A DNA stretch of 64,000 nt, from positions 144,511-208,510 of the forward strand of contig NZ_JAGGPQ010000024.1 of NCBI RefSeq assembly GCF_018613675.1, given 5' to 3'. Every line of letters begins with the position of its first letter. Within the stretch, counting starts at the first letter, position 1. Both the position numbers and the translations under genes were made by a program. Shown one piece after another: positions 42,713-50,655 of the stretch. The DNA comes from Arthrobacter sp. ISL-85 (lineage in GTDB: Bacteria > Actinomycetota > Actinomycetes > Actinomycetales > Micrococcaceae). The notes under the pieces were generated by a model. That model was not told where the DNA came from and did not search any database. It saw only the letters and a list, made by a program, of their open reading frames with translations.

Positions 42713-43225
42713 CTAGGCGGAGCGGAGCGCCCGGTCACTCATGGAGCGGGATCCCCGTCCAACGGCCAGGGTGCCGGACTGCACAATTTCGCGGATGCCG
42801 AAGGGCTCCAGCACTGAGAGCAGGGCTGTGAGCTTTTCGGGGTGGCCGGTGGCTTCAATGACGACGGAGTCGGTAGAGACGTCGACCACTGAAGCGCGGA
42901 ACAGGTCTGCAGCTTGGGTTACCTGCAGGCGTGTTGCGGCATCCGCACGTACCTTGACCAGGATGTGGTCGCGCTGTACGGAAGATTCGGGGGTGAGCTC
43001 AACGATCTTGATGACGTTGACCAGTTTGTTGAGCTGCTTGGTGACCTGCTCGATGAGGTCGCCGTCGGCGTCGACCACTACCGTCATGCGGGACACACCC
43101 GGCACTTCAGTGGGGCCAACGGCGAGGGAGTTGATGTTGAAGGCGCGGCGGGCGAAGAGGCTGGCCACGCGGGTCAGGACGCCGGGCTTGTCCTCAACCA
43201 GGACGGAAAGTGTGTGGCGGCTCAT
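42713..43225 (-). CDS. ilvN: Acetolactate synthase small (regulatory) subunit
   Basis: This 170-residue regulatory subunit carries an N-terminal ACT domain (MSRHTLSVLVEDKPGVLTRVASLFARRAFNI) that binds valine and confers feedback control on IlvB. The C-terminal domain (GHPEKLTALLSVLEPFGIREIVQSGTLAVGRG) is typical. ATG 43225 lies 2 nt after the ilvB stop. Confidence 0.96.
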   Translation of the reverse strand: MSRHTLSVLVEDKPGVLTRVASLFARRAFNINSLAVGPTEVPGVSRMTVVVDADGDLIEQVTKQLNKLVNVIKIVELTPESSVQRDHILVKVRADAATRLQVTQAADLFRASVVDVSTDSVVIEATGHPEKLTALLSVLEPFGIREIVQSGTLAVGRGSRSMSDRALRSA

Positions 43226-43227
43226 GC

Positions 43228-45135
43228 TCAGTCTTCCTCTTCCCATTCCGGGGTCATGTTGCGGGCAACCTGGATCTGGTCATTGCTCACGCCGGCGGGC
43301 ACCATTGGCCACACCATGGAGTTGGGGCTCACCACGAAGTCGATAACCACGGGGCGGTCGTTGATCTCGAGGGCCTTCTGGATGGTCGCATCAATGTCTT
43401 CGTCGCGTTCGCAGCGGAACGACGCGCAGCCGTAGGCCTCCCCCAGCTTGACAAAATCCGGGATGCGGACGGTGTCATGGCCGGTGTTGAGGTCCGTATT
43501 GGAGTAGCGGCCCTCGTAGAAGAGGGTCTGCCACTGCCGCACCATGCCCAGCGAGGAGTTGTTGATGACAGCTACCTTGATGGGGATCTTGTTGATGGCG
43601 CAGGTAGCCAGCTCCTGGTTGGTCATCTGGAAGCAGCCGTCACCGTCGATGGCCCAGACCACGCGGTCCGGCTCGCCCACCTTGGCGCCCATGGCGGCCG
43701 GAACGGCGTAACCCATGGTGCCGGCGCCGCCCGAGTTCAGCCAGGCGTGCGGGCGCTCGTACTTGATGAACTGCGCAGCCCACATCTGGTGCTGGCCCAC
43801 GCCTGCCACGTAAATGCCTTCGGGGCCGGTGAGGGCGCCAATCCGCTGGATGACCTTCTGCGGGGCGATGAGGCCGTCGTCCGGTTCCGTCCAGCCCAGC
43901 TGGTACGTTTCCTTGAGATTGTTCAGGAACGCCCACCAGGTGGTGAGGTCGGGGCTGCCCGACGCCTCGAACTGGCTCCGCACGGCCTCGGTCAGGTCCG
44001 GGATGATCTCCTTGACGGATCCGACGATGGGCACATCAGCGGTGCGGTTCTTGGAAATTTCAGCCGGATCGATATCGGCATGGATGACCTTTGCATTGGG
44101 TGCGAAGGTCTTCAGGACGCCGGTGACGCGGTCATCGAAACGGGCGCCGAGGGTGATCAGCAGGTCGGATTGCTGAAGGGCAGTGACGGCTGAAACGGTG
44201 CCGTGCATGCCGGGCATGCCCACGTGCTGCGGGTGGGAATCGGGGAAGGCGCCCTTGGCCATGAGGGTGGTGACCACTGGCGCCCCGGTGGCTTCGGCGA
44301 GGGCGAGCAGTTCGGCCGAGGCATGGGCCTTGACCACACCGCCGCCCACATACAGGACAGGCTTGGTGGAAGCGGCAATGAGTTTCGCCGCCTCGCGCAC
44401 CTGCTTGTTGTGGCCGCGGGTGACCGGCCGGTAGCCCGGCAGGTCGATCTTGGGCGGCCAGGAGAACGTCATCTGGCCCACTTGGGCGTCCTTGGCAACA
44501 TCCACCAGCACCGGGCCGGGACGGCCGGTGGAGGCAAGGTGGAAGGCCTCGGCCATGACGTGCGGGATGTCATTGGGGTCGGTCACCAGGAAAGAGTGCT
44601 TGGTGATGGGCATGGTGATGCCCACGATGTCGGCTTCCTGGAAAGCGTCGGTGCCGATCACGCCGCTGGATACCTGGCCGGTGATGGCCACCAGGGGCAC
44701 GGAGTCCATGTGGGCATCCATGATGGCGGTAACGAGGTTGGTGGCACCTGGGCCCGAGGTGGCGATGCAGACGCCCACCCGCCCGGTGACCATGGCGTAG
44801 CCTTGCGCGGCGTGGCCGGCTCCCTGTTCGTGACGGACCAGCACGTGGTTCATGGTGGAGGCCATCAAGGGGTCGTAGGTGGGCAGGATCGCGCCACCAG
44901 GCAAACCGAAAATGTCGTCGACGCCGAGTTCTTCGAGCGAGCGGACGATCGCTTGCGAGCCGGTCATCACCGTCGGGGGTACGACGTTGTTCGGCCCAAG
45001 GACAGGAGAGACGGCAGCAAGGTCAGCGACGACAGCGGCATGGTCAGCCGTCCGGTCGGCGCGTTCCGGAGCCTTGGGGGCTCCAGCGGACTTGGTGGCC
45101 ATCAGCGAGGGGCTGATGGGCGATCCTTTGCTCAT
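43228..45135 (-). CDS. ilvB: Acetolactate synthase large subunit
   Basis: This 635-residue thiamine-diphosphate enzyme starts the common valine/leucine/isoleucine pathway. Landmarks are GSQAIVRSLEELGVDDIFGLPGG with the catalytic Glu shortly after in HEQGAGHAAQGYA, and the ThDP motif GDGCFQMTNQELATCAINKIPIKVAVINN. ATG 45135 has AAGGAAGAG 8 nt upstream; an upstream in-frame start would overlap the attenuator. About 50 residues precede the conserved fold. First structural gene of ilvBNC, controlled by the attenuator at 45192-45315. Confidence 0.96.
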   Translation of the reverse strand: MSKGSPISPSLMATKSAGAPKAPERADRTADHAAVVADLAAVSPVLGPNNVVPPTVMTGSQAIVRSLEELGVDDIFGLPGGAILPTYDPLMASTMNHVLVRHEQGAGHAAQGYAMVTGRVGVCIATSGPGATNLVTAIMDAHMDSVPLVAITGQVSSGVIGTDAFQEADIVGITMPITKHSFLVTDPNDIPHVMAEAFHLASTGRPGPVLVDVAKDAQVGQMTFSWPPKIDLPGYRPVTRGHNKQVREAAKLIAASTKPVLYVGGGVVKAHASAELLALAEATGAPVVTTLMAKGAFPDSHPQHVGMPGMHGTVSAVTALQQSDLLITLGARFDDRVTGVLKTFAPNAKVIHADIDPAEISKNRTADVPIVGSVKEIIPDLTEAVRSQFEASGSPDLTTWWAFLNNLKETYQLGWTEPDDGLIAPQKVIQRIGALTGPEGIYVAGVGQHQMWAAQFIKYERPHAWLNSGGAGTMGYAVPAAMGAKVGEPDRVVWAIDGDGCFQMTNQELATCAINKIPIKVAVINNSSLGMVRQWQTLFYEGRYSNTDLNTGHDTVRIPDFVKLGEAYGCASFRCERDEDIDATIQKALEINDRPVVIDFVVSPNSMVWPMVPAGVSNDQIQVARNMTPEWEEED

Positions 45136-45191
45136 CGGACTCTTCCTTGTGGATCTTCTCTGGTTGTGGAACTGGTTCAAACGGTGGGAAA

Positions 45192-45230
45192 TAAAAAAAC
45201 CCCTCGGCCTGGCGGCTTCGTGAGGGGTTT
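45192..45230 (-). terminator. ilvBNC attenuator terminator
   Basis: On the minus strand AAACCCCTC (45222-45230) pairs with GAGGGGTTT (45197-45205), followed by more T. It lies between the leader peptide and ilvB. Upstream, GCGCGTG at the end of the leader ORF can pair with CACGCGC just before the terminator, and CCCCT after the leader stop can pair with the AGGGG arm. The sequences for alternative folding are therefore present. Confidence 0.85.
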
Positions 45231-45255
45231 GCGCGTGACGGTTCGTTACCAGGGG

Positions 45256-45315
45256 CTAATGTGCCACGCGCTTGGTAAGGACGACGACGACGGTGCCGGC
45301 GGTAACGGAAGTCAT
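45256..45315 (-). CDS. ilvL: ilvBNC leader peptide
   Basis: This ORF encodes 19 residues, MTSVTAGTVVVVLTKRVAH, with four consecutive Val codons followed by Leu: a sensor for branched-chain aminoacyl-tRNA. The stop precedes the attenuator stem by 25 nt. The ATG lies 6 nt after a -10-like AAAACT with TTGACA 18 nt further upstream, so it is probably the first codon of the mRNA. Similar leaders are known before ilvBNC in other actinobacteria. Too short for ordinary gene finders. Confidence 0.85.
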   Translation of the reverse strand: MTSVTAGTVVVVLTKRVAH

Positions 45316-45321
45316 GCGTTC

Positions 45322-45351
45322 AGTTTTCCCTCTTGGCAAGATGGGTGTCAA
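45322..45351 (-). promoter_or_regulatory. Promoter of the ilvL-ilvBNC transcript
   Basis: On the minus strand TTGACA (45346-45351), an 18-nt spacer and AAAACT (45322-45327), then 6 nt to the leader ATG. The -35 is perfect, the -10 weak. Confidence 0.6.
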
Positions 45352-45366
45352 CGAGCAACAACCCAA

Positions 45367-45381
45367 TCTCACCATGTGGAC
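45367..45381. promoter_or_regulatory. Predicted NdgR-type site upstream of ilvBNC
   Basis: TCTCACCATGTGGAC has the left arm and spacing of the leuC/ilvD palindromes but TGGAC on the right, as at leuB. It lies just upstream of the -35, a position that suits activation. Confidence 0.4.
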
Positions 45382-45479
45382 CCCATTGTCCACTAACTGA
45401 TCGATCCCGTCAGCACAGGACCCTTACCTCAGCGACGCACCCATGCCCGGAAGGGCTTAATAAGGCTGATGCCGAGGGG

Positions 45480-45514
45480 CCCCGTCGTACGGCGCCCAGC
45501 GCCGCACGACGGGG
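45480..45514 (-). terminator. Hairpin after ilvD
   Basis: CCCCGTCGT and ACGACGGGG enclose a second GGCGC/GCGCC stem, starting 6 nt after the ilvD stop. There is no U-tract. The rest of the gap to the ilvBNC promoter region holds no gene. Confidence 0.6.
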
Positions 45515-45520
45515 AAGGCA

Positions 45521-47239
45521 TTAGCCGGTGTAGGCGCCCTGGCTTGCGCTGTGCACCAGCTTTGCGTACTTGGCGAGCACGCCCTTGGTGTACCTGGCGG
45601 GGAGGGGCTTCCAGCCCACCTTGCGGGCCTCGAGTTCCGCTTCGTCCACCAGGAGGTCGAAGGTGCGGGCGGCGATGTCCACCCGAATCCTGTCTCCGTC
45701 CTGCACGAAGGCGATGGGACCGCCGTCGACAGCTTCCGGTGCAACGTGGCCGATGCACAGCCCTGTAGTGCCACCGGAGAACCGGCCGTCGGTGAGGAGC
45801 AGGACGTCCTTGCCCAGGCCGGCACCTTTGATGGCGCCGGTGATCGCGAGCATTTCCCGCATGCCGGGTCCGCCCTTGGGGCCTTCGTAGCGGATGACCA
45901 CGACGTCGCCGGCATGGATCCGGCCGTTGTCCAGCGCGTCCAGCGCGCCTTGCTCGCGCTCGAAGACGCGGGCGGTGCCTTCAAAGACATCGGCGTCGAA
46001 GCCGGCACTCTTGACGACCGCGCCCTCGGGAGCCATCGAGCCGTGCAGGATGGTGATGCCGCCGGTCTTGTGGATGGGGTTGTCCAGCGCGCGCAGGATC
46101 TTGCCGTCAACGTCCGGCGGGTTGATCGCTGCCAGGTTCTCGGCGACGGTCTTGCCGGTGACGGTGAGGCAGTCGCCGTGCAGCAGGCCGGCGTCGAGCA
46201 GTGCCTTCATGATGACCGGCACCCCGCCGATCCTGTCGACGTCGGTCATGACGTAGCGGCCGAATGGCTTGAGGTCGCCCAGGTGCGGGATCTTGTCGCC
46301 GATGCGGTTGAAGTCGTCCAGGGTCAGTTCCACCTCGGCTTCGCGGGCAATCGCCAGCAGGTGCAGGACGGCATTGGTGGAGCCGCCGAAGGCCATGGTG
46401 ACGGCGATGGCGTTCTCGAAGGCCTTCTTGGTCATGATGTCCCGGGCCGTGATGCCCAGGCGCAGCAGGTTGACGACGGCTTCGCCGGACTTGCGGGCGA
46501 ATTCATCACGACGGCGGTCTGCCGACGGCGGGGCGGCAGAGCCCGGCAGGGACATGCCCAGGGCCTCCCCGATGCAGGCCATGGTGTTGGCCGTGTACAT
46601 GCCGCCGCAGGCGCCTTCGCCCGGGCAGATGGCCTTTTCGATGCGGGTCAGGTCTTCCATGCTCATCTTGCCGGCGGCGCAGGCACCAACTGCCTCGAAG
46701 GCGTCGATCAGGGTGACTTCCTTTTCGGAGCCGTCCTCCAGCTTGACCCAGCCCGGCATGATGGAACCGGCGTAAAGGAACACGCTGGCCAAGTCCAGGC
46801 GGGCGGCTGCCATGAGCATGCCGGGCAGGGACTTGTCGCAGCCGGCCAGGAGCACGGAGCCGTCAATCCGCTCCGCCTGCATGACAGTCTCAACGGAGTC
46901 GGCGATGACTTCGCGGGAGACCAGGGAAAAGTGCATGCCCTCGTGGCCCATGGAGATGCCGTCGGAGACTGAAATGGTGCCGAACTGCATGGGGAAACCG
47001 CCGCCCGCATGCACGCCCTCCTTGGCGCCCTGCGCCAGCCGGTTGAGCGAAAGGTTGCAGGGGGTGATCTCATTCCAGGAGCTCGCCACGCCCACCTGGG
47101 GCTTGGCGAAGTCGTCATCCCCCATGCCAACGGCACGGAACATGCCACGTGCAGGGGCTGCGTGGATCCCGTCGGTTACGACGCGGCTGCGCGGCTTGAT
47201 GTCAGGCTTGGTATCGGTTGCGCTCCGGCTGTCACTCAT
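45521..47239 (-). CDS. ilvD: Dihydroxy-acid dehydratase
   Basis: This 572-residue iron-sulfur dehydratase makes the 2-keto acids that are precursors of valine, leucine and isoleucine. Cluster cysteines are in LLAGCDKSLPG and CPGEGACGGMYTANTMAC; an earlier motif position (TPCNLSLNRLAQ) also has its Cys. It has its own promoter region and is not in the ilvBNC operon, which begins about 200 bp downstream of its stop on the same strand. Confidence 0.97.
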   Translation of the reverse strand: MSDSRSATDTKPDIKPRSRVVTDGIHAAPARGMFRAVGMGDDDFAKPQVGVASSWNEITPCNLSLNRLAQGAKEGVHAGGGFPMQFGTISVSDGISMGHEGMHFSLVSREVIADSVETVMQAERIDGSVLLAGCDKSLPGMLMAAARLDLASVFLYAGSIMPGWVKLEDGSEKEVTLIDAFEAVGACAAGKMSMEDLTRIEKAICPGEGACGGMYTANTMACIGEALGMSLPGSAAPPSADRRRDEFARKSGEAVVNLLRLGITARDIMTKKAFENAIAVTMAFGGSTNAVLHLLAIAREAEVELTLDDFNRIGDKIPHLGDLKPFGRYVMTDVDRIGGVPVIMKALLDAGLLHGDCLTVTGKTVAENLAAINPPDVDGKILRALDNPIHKTGGITILHGSMAPEGAVVKSAGFDADVFEGTARVFEREQGALDALDNGRIHAGDVVVIRYEGPKGGPGMREMLAITGAIKGAGLGKDVLLLTDGRFSGGTTGLCIGHVAPEAVDGGPIAFVQDGDRIRVDIAARTFDLLVDEAELEARKVGWKPLPARYTKGVLAKYAKLVHSASQGAYTG

Positions 47240-47333
47240 GGGGAAAGTCTAGGGCTCGAACAGTGGCTGAACGACCGCCGGCGCCCGGTTTTGGGGAAAA
47301 TACCGAAAGTAGGTGCCAAATAATGGACGTTCA

Positions 47334-47348
47334 TCTCATATATTGAGA
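47334..47348. promoter_or_regulatory. Predicted NdgR operator upstream of ilvD
   Basis: TCTCATATATTGAGA has the same arms and the same 5-nt centre length as the leuC/ndgR palindrome. It lies about 95 bp before the ilvD start, next to a CATTAT hexamer (47320-47325, minus) that could be the ilvD -10. Confidence 0.6.
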
Positions 47349-47491
47349 CACGCTGGGTCGTGAACCTGGGTGCGACCGGGCCAGCTTTCCATCACGCCCT
47401 CTCCCGCGCCCCACGGCATCTATGGACAGCAGTGGGGACCCGACGTAGCGTCGGGGACAGGACACCCGCCACCCGTACCGAAGGGCCTCAA

Positions 47492-48496
47492 ATGGACATT
47501 GTCTTCTGGATCATCCTCGTAGTCGTCATTGCCGTCATCGTCTGGTGGCTGCTTAAACGCAACAAGTCCGCCAATTCGCCGGGCGGAACGTCAGCCGGCG
47601 CAAGGACCGACGGAACCCGTGCCGATGGAGCCCTTGAAGGGGGGAGTGCCGCCGCGTCGGCGGCGGCTGCGGGGACCACCGGCATCCCAACAGCAGCTGG
47701 TTTCGGGAAGGCCGCCGAGCCTGCCCCGCCAGTCACGGCCGAGGAGCCGGCCGAGTCGTCCGCCTCTTCCGCTCCCCCGGCACGTCCCTCTGCTCCCGCG
47801 CCTACCGAGCCGGCGGACGAGGCAGCTGGCCACGGCGTTTCCGGCACAGCCACTTCGCCCCAGGACAACACCGTAGACGAGGCTGCCGGCCAGGGTGAAT
47901 GGGAAACCCAGTGGTCCGAGGCCGGAGCCGGGCCCCGGTCCGGCTCCTCGGTTACCGGGGCGGCCGCAGCTCCCCCGCAGATGGCGGCCCAGTCCGGCGC
48001 GGGCGCCGATGCGCCCTCCGGTCAGGCAATCCCCGCTGCATCCCAGCCCGTCCACCATGACGAATACACGGCACCCCACGCCCCCACGCTTCCCGGCGCA
48101 GAAACGGCCGCCGTGGAGGGAGTGGACGACGGCGGTACGGCAGCTGGCGGGCTCGCCGGCAGCCAGGCGCCCCAGCGCCGGGCGGACAACCCAGGATCAG
48201 TGAACCAGCACCAGCCATCCGGGCAGGGACAGGACTTCGCCCAGGAACAGACCACAGCTGCCCCCGAGCCGGCCGGGCACCTGGCAGCCGATGAGCCGTA
48301 CGGCGCAGGTTCGGCTGCGGCAGGCCCCGATGGCAGCGGACCTTCGGACTACACCGTCAAGGGTGATGCCGCAGCAATGGTCTACTACGAAGAAGGTCAT
48401 CCCGACTATGAGCAGACCCGGGCGGAAGTCTGGTTTGAATCCGCCGCGCATGCGGAGGCTGCGGGCTTCCGCGCTCCACGGCGCAAACGGCTCTAG
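47492..48496 (+). CDS. Membrane-anchored low-complexity protein with C-terminal sunset-like motif
   Basis: The product is 334 residues. An N-terminal transmembrane helix (MDIVFWIILVVVIAVIVWWLL) is followed by a basic KRNK stop-transfer. A roughly 260-residue Ala/Pro/Gly/Glu-rich linker, probably disordered, leads to a compact C-terminus YTVKGDAAAMVYYEEGHPDYEQTRAEVWFESAAHAEAAGFRAPRR. That tail resembles the short 'sunset' motif (Y-x-K-G...YH...Y..T..E.WF.....A..AGFR) found at the ends of various actinobacterial proteins, including L17 and nucleases; its function is not known. ATG 47492 has AAGGG upstream; an in-frame GTG at 47360 would add 44 residues. Confidence 0.8.
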   Translation: MDIVFWIILVVVIAVIVWWLLKRNKSANSPGGTSAGARTDGTRADGALEGGSAAASAAAAGTTGIPTAAGFGKAAEPAPPVTAEEPAESSASSAPPARPSAPAPTEPADEAAGHGVSGTATSPQDNTVDEAAGQGEWETQWSEAGAGPRSGSSVTGAAAAPPQMAAQSGAGADAPSGQAIPAASQPVHHDEYTAPHAPTLPGAETAAVEGVDDGGTAAGGLAGSQAPQRRADNPGSVNQHQPSGQGQDFAQEQTTAAPEPAGHLAADEPYGAGSAAAGPDGSGPSDYTVKGDAAAMVYYEEGHPDYEQTRAEVWFESAAHAEAAGFRAPRRKRL

Positions 48497-49619
48497 CAGC
48501 AGGAAGGCCCGCCATGTTGCGGCCGTCCTTCCTTGCCTGGCGTTGTGCCTGGCGCTGGCCGCCTGCACTGGCACCTTGGGGCCTCCTGCGCCCATCACAA
48601 GCCCTGCCGGCGGCGAGACGTCGCCAGGAGCCGCCGTCGCAGTCCCTGCGCCCACCCTTCCGCCGCCCACGGTGCAGGAGCGGTTGGAGTTGCAGCTGGA
48701 CACGCCCTGGGCGGCGGTATTCCTTCCGGAGGGCACGGCCATCATTTCCGAGCGCGGGACCGCACTGTTGAAGGCTGTCCGAAACGGCAAGGCCACAATC
48801 CTCGGGAAAGTCCCGGAGGTGGCCCCCGCCGGAGAGGGTGGGCTGTTGGGCCTGGCGCTCTCGCCGCATTTTGACGCTGACCGGTTCCTCTATGCCTACA
48901 CCACTACGCGGGAGGACAACCGGGTGGTCAGGCTTACCGTCGATGCCAACGCGGACGGTTCACTGACGCTGGGCCAGCCACAGACCGTGTTTTCAGGAAT
49001 CCCAAAAGCAAACACCCATAACGGGGGCAGGATCCGGTTTGGCCCGGACGGTTTCCTGTACGTGGGCACCGGCGACGCCCAGCGCCGCGAGCAGCCCCAG
49101 GACCCCAAAGCCCTGGGCGGGAAGATCCTTCGGCTCAGTGCGGACGGCAGACCCGCGCCCGGCAACCCCTTCGGAAACGCCGTCTACAGCCTTGGCCACC
49201 GGAACGTCCAGGGCCTGGCATGGGACGAATCCGGCCGGTTGTGGGCCAGTGAGTTCGGCCCCGACGTGGACGACGAGCTGAACCTGATCCTGCCCGGTGC
49301 CAACTACGGCTGGCCGGACGTCACCGGGGCGCCGCACCGCCCCGGCTTCCAGGATGCAAAAGCCGTATGGCCCTCGACCAGCGAGTCGTCCCCCAGCGGG
49401 CTGGAAATCCTCGGCGGAATTGCCTACCTCGGTGCGCTTCGGGGCGAAAGGCTCTGGGCTGTACCGCTGCATGGAACGGAAGCCGGCAGTCCTGTGGCCT
49501 ATTTCACAGGCAAGTATGGCCGGATCCGGGACGTAATTCGGACCCCCAGCGGAGGCTTGTGGCTGCTGACGAACAACCAAAACCCTGATTTCGTGCTGGT
49601 TTTGCGGCTCTCTCCGTGA
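48450..49619 (+). CDS. PQQ-dependent glucose/sorbosone dehydrogenase-like lipoprotein
   Basis: This 389-residue protein has a lipobox LAAC at Cys39 after a basic stretch and hydrophobic core, so it is likely an extracytoplasmic lipoprotein. The rest is a six-bladed propeller of the soluble glucose dehydrogenase family (GGLLGLALSPHF; NTHNGGRIRFGPDGFLYVGTGDA; YSLGHRNVQGLAWDESGRLWASEFGP; NYGWPD). The His of the GHRNVQG motif is a usual PQQ-pocket residue. No pqq genes are nearby. ATG 48450 overlaps the upstream gene by 47 nt; no later in-frame start leaves a full signal peptide. Confidence 0.85.
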   Translation: MRRLRASALHGANGSSSRKARHVAAVLPCLALCLALAACTGTLGPPAPITSPAGGETSPGAAVAVPAPTLPPPTVQERLELQLDTPWAAVFLPEGTAIISERGTALLKAVRNGKATILGKVPEVAPAGEGGLLGLALSPHFDADRFLYAYTTTREDNRVVRLTVDANADGSLTLGQPQTVFSGIPKANTHNGGRIRFGPDGFLYVGTGDAQRREQPQDPKALGGKILRLSADGRPAPGNPFGNAVYSLGHRNVQGLAWDESGRLWASEFGPDVDDELNLILPGANYGWPDVTGAPHRPGFQDAKAVWPSTSESSPSGLEILGGIAYLGALRGERLWAVPLHGTEAGSPVAYFTGKYGRIRDVIRTPSGGLWLLTNNQNPDFVLVLRLSP

Positions 49620-49644
49620 AGCGAATGCCTCCGCCAGAGCCGAT

Positions 49645-49673
49645 TTCACTTGCACCGGAAGTTCGTGTAGAGT
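49645..49673 (+). promoter_or_regulatory. Promoter of tRNA-Lys
   Basis: TTCACT, a 17-nt spacer and TAGAGT lie about 60 bp before the tRNA. Confidence 0.5.
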
Positions 49674-49733
49674 TTCATGTCGTTGCGGAGATCAACGGGA
49701 AAGAAATAGCCCGGGGATGAAAGCAAATAAGAT

Positions 49734-49809
49734 GCACCTCTAGCTCAATTGGCAGAGCAATTGACTCTTAATCAATGGGTTCCGGGTTCAAGTCCCGGGG
49801 GGTGCACCA
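49734..49809 (+). tRNA. tRNA-Lys (CTT)
   Basis: The acceptor is GCACCTC/GGGGTGC (one G-T pair), the anticodon loop CTCTTAA with CTT, and the T-arm CCGGGTTCAAGTCCCGG. Discriminator A and an encoded CCA; 76 nt. Confidence 0.95.
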
Positions 49810-49814
49810 CTGGG

Positions 49815-49864
49815 AAAACAGCCTCCGGTTTGTGGAAACACAAACCGGGGGCTGTTTTGTTTTG
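49815..49864 (+). terminator. Rho-independent terminator after tRNA-Lys
   Basis: AAAACAGCCTCCGGTTTGTG pairs with CACAAACCGGGGGCTGTTTT around GAAA (one mismatch), followed by GTTTT. The following 165 bp up to the marR terminator hold no gene that I can support. Confidence 0.9.
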
Positions 49865-50032
49865 CCGGCCTGCATCATCAATTGCCCACCTTCGCAAAGC
49901 TCAGGCCGGGCCCCCATCATCGGTTGCTCCGTAACTGCCGTTTTCGGGACCCAAGAGGGCAGCTACGCAGCAATGGATGGTGGTGGAGGGGCTGGACGGA
50001 GAGGTTCGGCGGCTGACCGTCCAGCCGGGCAC

Positions 50033-50074
50033 AAAAAAGCGCGGCACCGGCTTTGCAAGCCAGGGCCACGCTTT
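50033..50074 (-). terminator. Rho-independent terminator of the MarR gene
   Basis: On the minus strand AAAGCGTGGCCCTGGCTT pairs with AAGCCGGTGCCGCGCTTT (mismatches inside) around GCA, followed by a T-run. Confidence 0.8.
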
Positions 50075-50100
50075 CCTTATACGGTCTGTAGCGCCGACGG

Positions 50101-50568
50101 CTACTTGGCGACCTTGTCCATGAGGGCTCCGGCGTTGCTGGGCGTGGTGGAAAACTGGCTGGCCAGTTCCCGGACCACAGCCTTGAGTTCCTGCCGCAGC
50201 AGTTCGGGGTCTATCGAGGCAGAGGCCAGGACGGAGCGCTCCATCTCCACGGCCTGGGCAACGGCTTCCTTGCCCTGCTCGGTCAGCGACACCACGTGGC
50301 TCCTGCGGTCCGAGGTGCTGCGGACACGCGCAATGTGGCCGTGGGACTCAAGCCGGCTGAGCGTCTTGCCCATGGTCTGGGCCTGCACGCGGACGTACTG
50401 GGCAAGCTGGGCCTGGGTCATGGGCCCTTGCGCGGCAAGGACTTCGATGGCGATAACACCGGCATGCGTGAGTCCGATGGCGCCGAGTTTTTCATTCCAG
50501 GAGTGCTCAACGAGTCGCGCAGCAGTGGACAGAAGGCGCCCTGTGGGCCAGTGATCCATATCAGGCAT
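50101..50568 (-). CDS. MarR-family transcriptional regulator
   Basis: The product is 155 residues. The winged helix includes GPMTQAQLAQYVRVQAQTMGKTLSRLESHGHIARVRSTSDRRSHVVSLTEQG, the DRR wing being typical of MarR. ATG 50568 follows a perfect-looking TATACT by 7 nt, indicating leaderless transcription; TTG 50586 or ATG 50559 are alternatives. It is divergent from a peroxiredoxin gene 87 bp away, so it may respond to oxidants and control that gene, which is inference from position only. Confidence 0.88.
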   Translation of the reverse strand: MPDMDHWPTGRLLSTAARLVEHSWNEKLGAIGLTHAGVIAIEVLAAQGPMTQAQLAQYVRVQAQTMGKTLSRLESHGHIARVRSTSDRRSHVVSLTEQGKEAVAQAVEMERSVLASASIDPELLRQELKAVVRELASQFSTTPSNAGALMDKVAK

Positions 50569-50575
50569 AGCAGCA

Positions 50576-50581
50576 AGTATA
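50576..50581 (-). promoter_or_regulatory. -10 hexamer TATACT of the MarR gene (leaderless type)
   Basis: TATACT on the minus strand lies 7 nt before the ATG at 50568. Confidence 0.45.
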
Positions 50582-50655
50582 GCCAAATGCCGATTAGCAC
50601 TCGCTCCACCTGCTTACTAGGCTGTTGTGTCCCGCCCGCAACAAGGAGAAAAACA

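Noticed and set aside
45136..45420. T-box riboswitch before ilvBNC
   Set aside because: No T-box sequence or specifier stem is seen; the leader peptide plus terminator explains the region.
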